A stretch of 64,000 nt of DNA, taken from Owenia fusiformis. Its lineage: Eukaryota > Annelida > Polychaeta > Sabellida > Oweniidae. Below, one piece after another: positions 13,540 through 24,500 of this stretch; the first letter of the stretch is position 1, and each line of letters opens with the position of its first letter. The stretch spans positions 35,440,436 through 35,504,435 of the forward strand of contig CAIIXF020000006.1 in NCBI GenBank assembly GCA_903813345.2, written 5' to 3'. The position numbers and the translations under genes are program-made. The notes beneath the pieces were generated by a model that did no database searches, was not told the DNA's origin, and saw nothing but the letters and a program-made list of their open reading frames with translations.

Positions 13540-14120
13540 AGTGATCTCCCCAGCATTAAAGCAAGTAGGTGCTGCGCCCACTTGAGATTTTAATAATAGG
13601 TTTGTACCTACCTGAAAATCCATTTGCACACACTTGAAAATGAGAAAAAATCATAAAAATGAGCAAACTCAGACCTAAATTCATCTACATGTAAATGTGG
13701 TATAAATTATTCTGAAAATAGGAATTTTTCACCCACTTGAGAAAAAATCTACCCTTTGCATTTGTTCGACTTCACCTCTTAAAAGAGAGCTTTGTTCTCA
13801 CTCTTTCAATTTACAATAAATCTCTGATCTCACCGAGCCAATCAGAGTTCGTCGTTGAAATACGGAGGACTTTCTACATGGTCATTTCCTCTGGCATCAC
13901 CGCATATATGAGCACATATTTAGCATGTGTTCCTTCCACTTTGCTGATTGGTTGAGAAAGGATCAGCTTGGTAGATTTGAAATGATTTATAACCCGGGCT
14001 GTCACAGGCACCAATCTTTGGAATGGGGCTGCTAAACTGTAATATAGTCTTTACTAGGCAGAGGGTAGTTTAAAACTAGACTCTGCGTGCAGGGTAGAAA
14101 AAATCCAGGGTGAATACTGC
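13540..14120. mobile_element. CACCCACTTGAG MITE interrupted by a TACCCT element
   Basis: The left end agtgatctccccag at 13540 matches 23276. After the interruption at 13750-14096 the sequence resumes (gaaaaaatccagggtgaat, about 14097-14120) where the other copies read ctggggagatcact, though degraded. So this is one element split by another. Confidence 0.65.
13750..14096 (-). mobile_element. TACCCT-ended element, copy 1 (minus orientation)
   Basis: 347 bp from taccctttgcatttg to ctgcgtgcagggta, with GAAAAAATC duplicated at 13741-13749 and 14097-14105. Its reverse complement aligns along its length with 24732-25077. The CRE-like and TATA-like motifs seen in the other copies are mutated here. 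Confidence 0.85.
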
Positions 14121-15380
14121 AGTTATTCCTGGTATAGTTTCAAGGTGAAATTCAACAGCTCTGAAGCGTGGTTCAGATATATCTTAGGGATGCTTTCATC
14201 CACTGTAGTTATGGTAACCTCATAAATAAGAAAATTGCTTCATGTTTAAGTGGCTTTGATTATAAAGGTGAACCAGACAAATAAACAAGATTTTTATGTT
14301 AGTTTTATTACTGAATAATAATCCATACTAATAACTTTTTGTTTATCAAGTTGTAAAAAAATGATATAAATTCATGCAATAAAATATTTTGACATGTTAA
14401 GAAAAAGGAATTAAATGGCATTTCAAATTGCAATTTGATTACATAATAACATGGTTAGATTAATTCTTCAGATGCTTATTAAATCAAAAATTGGAAAATT
14501 TAACATTTTGGGTGCACACATCAAAAAATTAAACATTTGAACAATATAAAACAGTAAAATCAGAATAAATCTGTACCAGCTCTAATATGGTATCCCATGT
14601 TCAATAAAACAAGCCAAAACAATTCAAATAAAGACAACAGTTCTGATATCGTATTCAGCTCACTAACTCTTTAAGCAGTTCCTACTTCATCAATCCTTAG
14701 TTCCGTTCAATCTGACCAAAAATGTGTTCAATTATCGGGTTTTGCTCATGAATCAATACTAAGTCATGTTGACCTTTGTCAGTTACATAATTATCCTATC
14801 CTTTTGATTGAGAATGTTCATTTAATAAATTAATACCTATCGGATTCGTTTGAGTTCTTCAATGATGAATTTCTGGTAAATAGATAAATGGTTGAGAAAA
14901 TTTCATTGCAATCAGTTTGAATTTGATTTATGACCACTGGCAGAAAGGGCGGAGCTGCTAAGGTAAAATTGTCTAACCTGTTCAAAGGCTAGAATTACAT
15001 GTAGAAATAAACTCTTTGCTCGGAGTAGGCAATGAACTAAATGTCAGCCTCTGCAGCCTGACAACAATCTCATCAATAATGATGTTAATTTAGAACCCTG
15101 TATATATCATAATTTTGTCATACTGTACATGATATTGAAGGAACAAAACCATATACAAAATCTTATAAAATAACATTTTGGCTGTGTATAATATAGCACC
15201 AGTCTAATGGCTTATAATCATAATCCATATAGCGTTATTGATGTGCCTTAATCTCTCATCAGAGTAATTATTTCATTCTAGAAATATGAGATTAGTCCCA
15301 GGGTTCTAATTCACTACATTTCACAATAATATGTCTTACTTAATATAAAGGGGTTTCCTGGTACCCAGTAATTATCTTTC
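14121..15380. other. No gene seen
   Basis: AT-rich non-coding DNA with no ORF, RNA gene or repeat that I can support. Confidence 0.5.
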
Positions 15381-16084
15381 TTAACCTTTACCATGCTGCC
15401 TTATTTCAGCAAATATATCCCACGCAACTGGCTTATTTTTCAAAGAGTGCAAAAAATGATATGCCTGGACTAAATAATTAATATCTCAATAACTACTGAA
15501 TGAATCTGGATAAAATTTTCACAAAGGGAAGATACAGTGGCCTGGCTCATGAAAAAAAATGTTCTCATGAATTTTTTTCGTACATTAACACGACTGGGCA
15601 TAAATATACCATGAATACTCCTCCGGAATCCGCCGCTCCGCCTCTTCGTCTGGTCAGAATCCAAATCTGAATTTGCAGCGATCGAATGTTCAATTTTTCA
15701 ATTCAGAAAATATTCTAGTTTCTATTTTCGATGACCGTTATTGGCTTCCAAGAGCCTAAAGAGCTCGAAATCGTAATCCATTTCCTCCACATTTTCGTTG
15801 TGATCGTATTTGTCCACCATTTTGTACGATTCGTTCACTAAAATCGACTAAAACACTGTTTAAATTGTTGAATTGAGAATTATTTTTCGAAATATCGCCA
15901 TTTCTAGGTCAACAGGAAGTCATGTTAGGCACTGAATAAATCGGGCAATCTAATTGGACAATACGAATGGCGCGAAAAAGTACAGTTTTTAAAAGTTTGA
16001 AATCGGGCGTACGGGTCCGCCGGCAGTTGTGAGAGACATTTTAGTCTGGGCGGACGCGTCCGCCGGCAGCACGCTAAAGGTTAA
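15381..16084. mobile_element. piggyBac-like MITE, TTAA-flanked
   Basis: TTAA at both ends, followed by inverted termini CCTTTACCATGCTGCC and (reverse complement of the right end) CCTTTAGCGTGCTGCC. TTAA targets with CC-CTTT-like ends are typical of the piggyBac superfamily. The interior has no transposase. A near-identical copy lies at 42994-43642. Confidence 0.82.
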
Positions 16085-16609
16085 AGGGTCTCAATTGAGC
16101 GTGTGCTGAATTTATCACCCATGGTGCTGTTCACTCTATCACCCTCTGTACAGAATTCAGTTGGGCTTGTACAGCAATAGTCTCCATTGCAAATTGCAAA
16201 TAATAACACCTAGTCTGTCCACCCTGCAGTCTCTTATGATTGTGGCTATGTGGACTCACTGGTAGCTCAGAAATAATATTTTTGCTTGAGTAAATTGCCA
16301 ACATCTGTGCACTTGCAATCAATTGAGTTTCAATTTTTTAAATGTTTCATCATATTGTTTGCAGTTACCATCTCTGAACACCATATATAGTCATATGTCC
16401 ATTATAAAGAAATCATTGCATGTTCAAAATGGCCTTGCTTTTCTAGATGTGTTTTAATCTGTATGAGGTATATCACACTTCGGCATTTTCTATATGTGCA
16501 TAATACATTTTGAAAGTTATGATAAATGTACTCATTGAACCAAAATGGTTCCAAAATAACTAGAGTACCATTTGAATGAATTACCAATGTCTATGCTTGC
16601 ATTTACTGG

Positions 16610-16740
16610 CAGTTATCAATGCTTCTATTGGCAGGTACCTATTGGCAGGTACCAATGCATCTATTGGCAGGTGGTACCTATCGGCAGGTACCAATGCATC
16701 TATTGGCAGGTATCAATGCATCTATTGGCAGGTATCAATG
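16610..16740. repeat. Minisatellite, about 23-bp unit (GGTACCAATGCATCTATTGG)
   Basis: Five to six degenerate units alternate ggtaccaatgcat and ctattggcag. The minus strand of the right-most unit supplies the last codons and stop of the CCP gene. Unit number could therefore alter its 3' end. Confidence 0.85.
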
Positions 16741-16810
16741 AAACAATCTCCAGAGCAACATTCCAAGGCACAATCACAAGGAGAACCAGCCAAAAAACAT
16801 GTGGCAGCAT
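16722..16810 (-). CDS. CCP gene exon 6: short cysteine-rich tail
   Basis: It follows a strong acceptor (ttaattctctttcag) and in phase 1 gives 28 residues to TAG. Cysteines are spaced C-x6-C-x1-C-x3-CC-x3-C-x4-C. Ignoring the third, this is C-x6-C-x5-CC-x3-C-x4-C, an inhibitor-cystine-knot-like framework. The last codons (IDTCQ and stop) lie in the first unit of a 23-bp minisatellite. The exon rests on splice-site, phase and cysteine evidence only. Confidence 0.6.
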
Positions 16811-19800
16811 CTGAAAGAGAATTAAAGCTGGATGATGGAACATATCATTAGGCGAGACTGTCATAGTTTTACAATATATGGGGTGAGCCAAAAAGGCAAC
16901 CCAAACAAATGTATGTTAACAATAAGACTATTATATATGTACCTATCTAAGTCCTATTCCATGCCTAATCAGACTGACAAGTCCTTGATTGATAAAAGGT
17001 ATGATGAATATCTAAATGATTTACCTCTTACAGTACATACAGTGGCGGTCCCATCCCATGCACCTGTAGACTGACAAGTCCTTGATGCACTACCACTTAG
17101 AATATAACCACAGTCACACTCAAAGTTTATCACCCCCAAATATGTGTTCCCTGTTGTACTGGTTATGGCCCCATTCGTTGGGGTGGCTAATGTGCCACAA
17201 TTGACAACTGGAATAAATAATATGAGTTAGATTAAGGCAGATTTGAAACCTGCCACATGTATAGCGTGCAGTGCTACTCCTTGTTCACTTAACATCGCCT
17301 GTTACAGCAAAACATGTCAAAATGCTTAGTAACAAAAACTTCTTACTTACTAGAGAACTGCAATTCATATCTATTAAACATACTAGTACAAAATGCTGTA
17401 GTGCCACTCCACGCCCCATTGGCCTGACATGTCCTTGTGGCGCTGCCACTGAATGTGTATCCAGTGTTACATCCAAATGTGATGACAGACTGATACGTTG
17501 TAGTTGTCCCAGTTTGGAATCCATTTGTTGGAGTAGCCAATGCTCCACAGTCAACAACTAGAATGGAATCAGATGATTGGTTAATTTAATTTCGTTTAAT
17601 TAAAGTATTAAATAATTAAGTATTAAATGGTAGTTGATGTTTACATTATTTCAATTGTGGATTATCAGTGAACACTGGGAGTTCACATGACTTGAATCTG
17701 TGACCTCTGGCCAATGATGGCTACTCCTAGCTTGAAGTGCCAGCCTTCAAGACACCCAAGTCAAATTCAAACCCCTCATTTGTGATGCTCGATCCCCAGC
17801 TCGTTAAAAATGGCATCGCCAAGAAGATGCGACATATTTTAATGCCAACATTTTCGTGACTGGCATTCAGTGTCAGCACTCTGTGATGATAGCTGCAGTG
17901 GTGACATTTTGCCATCTTCTGTATACTTACTGGTACATACTGTTGCTGTTCCACTCCAATTTCCATCTGACTGGCATGTTCTGATAGAGCTTCCACTAAG
18001 TGTATAGCCAGTGTCACATGAGAATACAATTAGGTCACCAATTGTGTTGCCTGAGGTGCCATCTAGGGAACCATTTGAAGGTGCTCCTAGAGCCCCACAG
18101 AATATCACTAAAATGAAAAATATTATGTTCAAACAGTTTACTTATGATAGTAAGCCACATATTCTCCATCTCTCTCTCTTAGACTTCATTTTTCTGCTAT
18201 AGAACAGAGAGGTGCTATGAGTATCAGATTGACTTTTTATTATTAATATTTTTCCTCAGGTTACATAGATTCTTTATTAGACTCTAAATGCTTTTGTTTT
18301 TGGCATATGATGACTTGAATACACAGATGAATATTATAGTCATGCATCTCATGTCATGTGAGAAGAAATACAGAAAAGCTGGAGAAAATACAATTTACTG
18401 TTATAAGGCATTATGCATTTAAAGTAGTGATCACCGCCATTAGAGCATTAGAGATTCCAGTACACTACAAATCCCACAAAACACTTTGTTATGAATTTTT
18501 GTATATCACTCAGAAGTTGTCAGAAGTTTTGGAACACCTCTCTTATTTACCTCCATTGCGGCGAGGTATATAACCGTAGCTTTGATGTTTGTAGTCATTA
18601 CGTGGGCCATGCTGGCTGTGACCTTTACTGCTGTACCATCCACCATAGTCATCTAGTATCTGTTCATGTTTACTTGATTCGTCATTGGGTCCATGTTCAT
18701 ATCTGGTAGTGTGATCATGTAATGCCTCATCACCCTTAATGCAATTATATTTTGATCACATATACCTGTCTAATCTGAAGATCACAGGGATTATATGCAA
18801 AACTGGATAGGTTAGCAGGTTTTCATATTTCATTGTATATATATAATTTAACATGGGATTCTGTGAGAGATTAAAACTAAATTAAGATGTTTTAAGACAG
18901 TTCAATTAGACTACATTAGATCACATTCAAAATTGAAAGTAATCCATTATCTAATTCTGAAATGACAATTACCTTAATAAGTAATCTTATGTATAAAACT
19001 AGTTTTAATATAGATACTATATTTGATACTCACGTTTGTATGTAATTGTTCATCATGATCTAGATCATGTTGTTCGTTACAAATTTGACAGTCATTGTGG
19101 TCATGCATAGGATTCGGATATACAGTGTATAATGTATCAAGACTACTGCCCAGATTGTTCAAATGCTGTCTTGATTGCATATTGTTCACATTGCCATTTG
19201 AGTTACTTTGTTGATTATATTTTGGGTCATGTTTCCTGTAATCTTTTCCAGTATTTCTACCCATAATAGGGTTTCTTTTGGCATGTTTATTGTTGGAGAA
19301 GTAATCTTTCCAAAAGTCATCAGTGTTTAGCATTCCATGATTATCATGTCCACTGTGTATTTGTTCCTCTGCATTATCATTATGTTTAATATTATGATCC
19401 CCACTTTTGAATATTTCAAACTCATTTCCATTTTTATTCTCTCCACTATATTTATATTGGTGGGATGTTTCACCATATGAGTCTCTTGTTGTATCTCTGG
19501 ATGCTGTAGTATCTACATGTATTATAGTGCTAATGGGGATTGCACTGTCTCTTGGTATTGTAATGTCTCTGGATATTGTTGAAGTGTTTGTAGGTATTGC
19601 ACTGTCTCTTGGTATTGTAGTCTCTCTGGATATTGAAGTGTTTGTAGGTTTTGTACTATCTCTTTGTATTGTGTTGACTTTAGGTATTGTAGTCTCTCTA
19701 GGTATTGTAGTATCTCTTGATATTATACTGTCTCTTTCTATTGTAGTGTCTCCATGTATTGAAGTATTTGTAGGTATTGTACTGTCTTTGGCTATTGTAG

Positions 19801-19924
19801 TATTTATGCGTATTGTAAATGCTGATGTTTTGTTTGCTATGCCTAAGAGCACTAATCCAAAAAATAACACCCTCCTTACTTTGATATGTAGAAAACAATA
19901 ATATCTCTCATTATTTGTGTCCAT
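16722..19924 (-). CDS. Secreted Thr-rich / triple sushi (CCP) protein with cysteine-knot-like tail, six exons
   Basis: Exons on the minus strand: 19924-19034, 18734-18551, 18107-17931, 17557-17384, 17207-17025, 16810-16722. They sum to 1,698 nt, 565 codons plus stop. Junction phases are 0, 1, 1, 1, 1 and all match. Residues 1-35 are a signal peptide with a long N-region and core VLFFGLVLLGIA. Residues about 37-145 are degenerate Thr/Ile/Pro/Asp repeats (TTIPRD, SAIPTNTS), likely O-glycosylated. Residues about 150-358 are His/Asn/Asp-rich with no known fold. Residues 359-536 are three CCP modules with the CGAL..P.NG, GY.LSGS and RTCQ..G.W.G hallmarks. The last 29 residues hold seven cysteines. 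CCP proteins are complement-like, adhesive or matrix proteins; the specific role is unknown. A secreted matrix or defence protein is inference. More CCP exons could exist as alternatives, but none was seen. Confidence 0.8.
17025..17207 (-). CDS. CCP gene exon 5: sushi module 3 with an extra cysteine
   Basis: It has acceptor attccag and donor AGAG|GTAAAT, 183 nt, phase 1-1. A nearer GT at 17031 would leave phase 0 and was rejected because the downstream exon fits phase 1. Besides the four CCP cysteines there is a fifth (FECDCGY in place of the usual C.TGY). Confidence 0.82.
17384..17557 (-). CDS. CCP gene exon 4: sushi module 2
   Basis: It has acceptor cattctag and donor GTATGT, 174 nt, phase 1-1. 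The cysteines are in DCGALATP, FGCNTGY, RTCQA and FCTS. Trp is in AWSG. The intron to module 3 is only 176 bp. Confidence 0.88.
17931..18107 (-). CDS. CCP gene exon 3: sushi module 1
   Basis: It has acceptor cattttag and donor GTAAGT, 177 nt, phase 1-1, the standard CCP exon form. The four CCP cysteines sit in FCGALG, FSCDTGY, RTCQS and VCTS. The conserved Trp is in NWSG. Confidence 0.88.
18551..18734 (-). CDS. CCP gene exon 2: His/Tyr/Gly-rich linker
   Basis: It starts after cattaag (minus) in phase 0 and ends at a GTAAAT donor in phase 1, giving 61 codons plus one base. The composition (GDEALHDHTTRYEHGP, then YGGWYSSKGHSQHG) matches the His-rich end of exon 1. The length fits both neighbouring phases, which supports the join. 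Confidence 0.72.
19034..19924 (-). CDS. CCP gene exon 1: signal peptide, Thr-rich repeats, His/Asn-rich region
   Basis: It is 297 codons from ATG (19924) to a GTGAGT donor. The frame continues past the donor for only 19 more codons, so the donor is preferred over intron read-through. The repeat block (roughly 19480-19830) is built of 18-24 bp units encoding variations on TTIPRDSAIPTNTS. The C-terminal part is rich in His, Asp and Asn (for example MHDHNDCQICNEQHDLDHDE), a possible metal-binding composition. Confidence 0.82.
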
Positions 19925-21438
19925 CTTTCTTTAGTTTGTCCTTTACTGAAGAATATACACTTAAGATAACACACAATAGTGCTACTAATAGTGCTAATTT
20001 TTACTTTGTTCACTAGTGACATATTTGAAATAAAAATGCTAAATCAGATATTGAATGATCAAATAAATATTGTATTTAATGGCAGTCAATCACATGTCAG
20101 TGATGTAATGGATGATATGATATATATTTGGACTTGACCTGGAGACACAAAACATACAATCAATTTGTGTATAATTTGTGTTTAAAATTGTTATCTGTAA
20201 AAAGTATTCCGATAGATATTACATTTTAATTTCAATTAATAGTTTTGGATTTAACGTGATGAAAGCTTTTGACCCCTCTCCCTTTTGACTCTTCTCTCCT
20301 TCTCAGAGTGCAATAATGGAGAGGACTGGTGCAGGGTTTCATTGCAAGACTACTTTCTGACTATAATGCTCATGCAAAGATGTCCTTGTGAATATGTATA
20401 GATGACTAAGTCAGTGTAATGAATGTATTAAGATTTTCTTCTTAACCGTTTCATATCATTTGAAACGGTTTTATTATGTCATCGCGAGAAGTGGTGACAT
20501 ATTGTTACGTACATATAGTCTCAACCTTTTTGTAGGCAACGGTTGGTGTTTGGCGTCTGTAACAAATTCTCACAGCATTTGTAACAAATGGCAGGTGGTG
20601 ACATTTTGTATGTTAATGCCTTGTTAACTTTTTTTTATTATTTTACATTGGACCATATTTTCTATATTACATGAAATAATTGACACTAGTACTATTAATA
20701 AAATTGCAGCCAATGGTCTAGACCAATTGATATTGCCCTAAAGGTTTGGTCATTAACCTAAATACTAAATAGGTGATTGTAAGTTCAATTAAAAATAGTC
20801 AACCCTTCTTTCAGTCTATCCATCCATAATTTGGTCAAGCCAATAACTCAAATACCAGTAGATTGATTTTTATTTTTTAAGATGAATAAGATTAAAGTAT
20901 GAAAAAGGAATATAGTTAATGCATTTGTAGTATAAGTAGACATTTTTTTATATTTCAGAAAATATGAATATCATTACTGCATGAAAATTTGGGAGTATTC
21001 ATTATGTTCACTTTGCGTTATTTTTGGTAAAACACTATTAATTTTCAATCTCTTTAGTTATGGGATACATGTACTTAAAATGCTGCCCAATAAATATTGA
21101 AACAGTTTGTAGCATATAAATTCACAAAATATCCATTTGTCCTGCAGCTACAGACTGAAACATTTGGCCTTTGGACATATATGATGTGCAGAAAAAGGCA
21201 ATTGATTTATTATACAAGTGATGATATGATAACTTTTTTGTTTATCTGTATATAGGAATACAGAAAATGCAATATTTTAAGATTTAGATAAAAAAAAGTC
21301 ATTTTGTATTTCACAAATCGTAATAAATGTTCTTTTAATTTCACAAATGATAATGAATGTTTTTTTGTTTTTCACAAATGATGAGAAATGTACCTTTGTA
21401 TCTCACATATGATAATAAATGTTTCTTTGTGTTTTCAG
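19925..21438. other. Intergenic stretch between CCP gene and stomatin
   Basis: No exon found. A perfect hairpin AACCGTTTCA/TGAAACGGTT lies at about 20444-20471. It is followed directly by a GGTGGTGACAT family element (20475-20625: gaagtggtgacatattgtta to caggtggtgacattttgtat). Confidence 0.6.
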
Positions 21439-21545
21439 CGGAGGACCCCCATGAAGGCCAAGGTCTATGTGGCACTATCTTGTCTGTGCTTTCCTGGGTG
21501 CTAGTCGTGTGCACCTTTCCTCTGTCACTCTGTGTCTGCATAAAG
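21439..21545 (+). CDS. Stomatin exon: N-terminal region and membrane hairpin
   Basis: The acceptor is gttttcag and the donor is gtaaat. It begins with the last two bases of a codon followed by 35 codons. A short acidic start ([11 protein letters not shown]) leads into one hydrophobic segment with the conserved mid-hairpin proline, and it ends in CIK exactly where vertebrate stomatins do. Confidence 0.9.
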
Positions 21546-24500
21546 GTAAATATTTTGTCAGTTTGTCATCCCCTGTATCATTTTTCATCTAAATCACATA
21601 TAAAATGAAGGGGTAAAGCCAAAATGAAAGTCATTTTTATAATTATAGAGGTTTTGGTGTGGCCCTATGTAAAACATTTTTGCTTCATAGTTTACCAACT
21701 GAAATGACATTTTTATTAAATTCATGATCATCTTCAAGAATAAATTACATCTTTCATTAAGGGATGGGGGTAAAGTCAAAATGAAATTTATAATATATAT
21801 TTTCTTTATGCAGGTTGTTCAAGAGTATGAAAGAGCTGTTATATTCAGGCTGGGTCGCTTGTTAGCTGGTGGAGCCAAAGGACCAGGTAGGTTAAGGTTC
21901 ATTATATTAGAAATGAGTTGCTTTATTGTATCAATTTTCTGGGTGTAACATGAACAATTGATGAAGGTAGATGAAATTTAATGTTGTCAAAGCCTTTTCA
22001 AAGGGTTGATGAATGTTGAGTCCTGTATAGATTGATATGCTGACCAAGCTTTTAAATTGACATTTGTTTCAACACAACTACTCAATGGTGGTTTGCCTTC
22101 AATAAAACTACAATACAATATAATACAATACAGTACAGTACAGTACAGTACAGTACAGTACAGTACAGTACAGTACAGTACAGTACAGTACAGTACAGTT
22201 CACTACACAGTACAGTACAGTGCAGTGCAGTGTGGTGCGGTTGGTACAGTACAGTACTGTACAAAGAAATGTCTCAATTTTAACAGCATATAATATCTAT
22301 AAAGGTTTACAGACCTTATGGCAACAGTGATTTAGGAACCATTTGTCCTGTTGTTTTCCTATATGCAAAAAATATTGAGGGAGACCAAGAAAATTGGTAA
22401 ATGTTAGAAACGACATAATTTAACCTAGTTCTTGACCTTTGACCTAGATTAAAAGTTGACCTAATTTTCCATCATCCCAGATACATTTGAGACTGTACTA
22501 ACTATTTCAATGTTTCAGGTATATTCTTTGTGTTACCCTGTATTGAGGCCTATACTAAGGTGGATCTGAGAACTGTGTCATTTGACGTTCCCCCTCAAGA
22601 GGTGAGGTGCCTTTTTATTTTAAGAAATATCAACCCTTGATATATAATTAGCCATTATGTCCCTATTATTGAATATATGGCTGAAGTCTGTTATCAATAT
22701 AGCCTGAGCTTCCGGGGGCTATATTACAAGAGACTGCAGGAATATATTTAATGATACGGACATAATTGTTGTATTACATACCTTTATTTCCATGTCTACT
22801 TTACAATATCAATCATGTCACATCTGTGTGCGAGTGGAATTTTGAGAAATGAAACATGACGTCATAAGATTGTCATAGTAATATACATTTATAGCCAACC
22901 TTCAGCTCCATTGACTCTCATACAAATGCTTTTCTAGGTATGTAATACATGCAACTACTGCAATAGACTGGATGGATCAGGGGGGGGGGGGGTATTACAC
23001 CTGTTTTTGCTAAATATTGACTTTTTGTGAATATTTTGAAATACATGTATATGATATGCCTAGGAGTTTATGGAAGCTCTCAATTTTTATAGATTATTTA
23101 GACAAAGTAAAACTCTCAAAAGTAGCTGCATATACCAAGGGGGATATTTACATGTAGTTCTGCACAATTTCTACAGTCAGTTGTGTTTGTGGCTTGTTCA
23201 TCATCCATTATACATTTACTACAATTATTACAATTACATGAATTGCCTAGCGCAATATGCATTATAGCTTTTTGCAGTGATCTCCCCAGCATTAGAACAA
23301 GTGGGTGCAGCACCCACCTGAGATTTTAAAACAGCTTGCACCCACCTGAAAATCTATTTGCACGCACGCACTTGAAAATGAGAAAAATTCATGAAAATCA
23401 GCCATATTTTGACCAAATTTGGCTTAAAGTGTGAATTTTAGAATTTTGCACCCACTTGAGATAAAATCAAATCCTGGGGAGATCACTCAGGTTTTGCATT
23501 GAACGTAGAAGAAATTGAAGTTCATACAAGAAAGCTCATTTGATGCTTACCCCACTTAGTGGTGAGAAATAAATCAGAATAAAATGAATTAGTGGCCTGT
23601 TGGTAAAAGTCTATGGCTAAGGTATGATGGTTTCACTTTTCCCCATCAGATTTGATTGTTGTGCTAGATTGCATATACAGCTGTAGTCTGTTAAGACCCC
23701 TTGAAAATCAACCTCAAACTGTGATTATTAACTGCAGGAATATGTTCCATCTGAAGGTTAAACTTAACCTAAATTGACAGGTAAATAAATGATCTCTCTT
23801 TAGAGATTAAACTAGGGCAATTATATCCAGTTATGGAAACGTTAGAGGTAACCTAGAAATTGGAAGATGTTCTCCGCATTTTTCAAAATGACTGGTGGAA
23901 AATTTTGCTCAAAATTTGTGAGTGGTGCTCTATTAAAACAAAGACAAAATTTGAGTATTTTTATTTATAACAATAGAGGTAACCTAGAAATTGGAAGATG
24001 TTCTCCACATTTTTCAAAATGACTGGTGGAAAACTTTGATGAAAATTTGTGAGTGGTGATGGTATTAAAACAGTGGTAAAATTAGAGTACTTACATGTAC
24101 ATGTACGTCAAATAACCATGATGATCTGTCTAAAATTGGGTAGTTTAAAACTTTATCTGAGTGATGGGAAATACCACTCAAAAATTGCCTCAAGTACGAC
24201 ACTGTATTAAAAACCTTGCTGGTTTTAATCTAATATTTTGATATTGTTCATGTCCTATCCCATGTCTTTGATTCTCTGTGGGTTAATTTGACTTCTTAGG
24301 GAAGGATTTAATGGAATAGCTCTGTTCGTTTAATTGATAAGGCATATACACGATGACATTTTATGCAATCAATTTCTAGATGAACATGATCTTGAGTTGC
24401 AATCCCCATAAGAGACCAAATATCCAAATGATTGACAGCTGTAGAAAACGAAGTTGATCTCAATATAGTTTAGCCTCTCCATACCCAAAATATTGAAAAT

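Noticed and set aside
16572-16851. Plus-strand ORFs of 80 and 91 codons
   Set aside because: They lie over the 23-bp minisatellite and opposite the last CCP exon, with no plus-strand splice or family support.
17727-18132. ORFs of 97-100 codons overlapping CCP module 1
   Set aside because: One is the true exon with intron read-through at both ends; the other is its out-of-frame shadow.
19407-19901. 164-codon plus-strand ORF rich in Val, Ile and Leu
   Set aside because: Antisense shadow of the Thr-rich repeats of CCP gene exon 1; its hydrophobic periodicity follows from the repeat.
20320-20350. Short ATG frame (atggagaggactggtgcagg) as stomatin first exon
   Set aside because: It gives only a few residues, has a poor donor and no similarity to stomatin N-termini.
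22057-22293. ORFs on both strands over CAGTA repeats
   Set aside because: Pure microsatellite translation.
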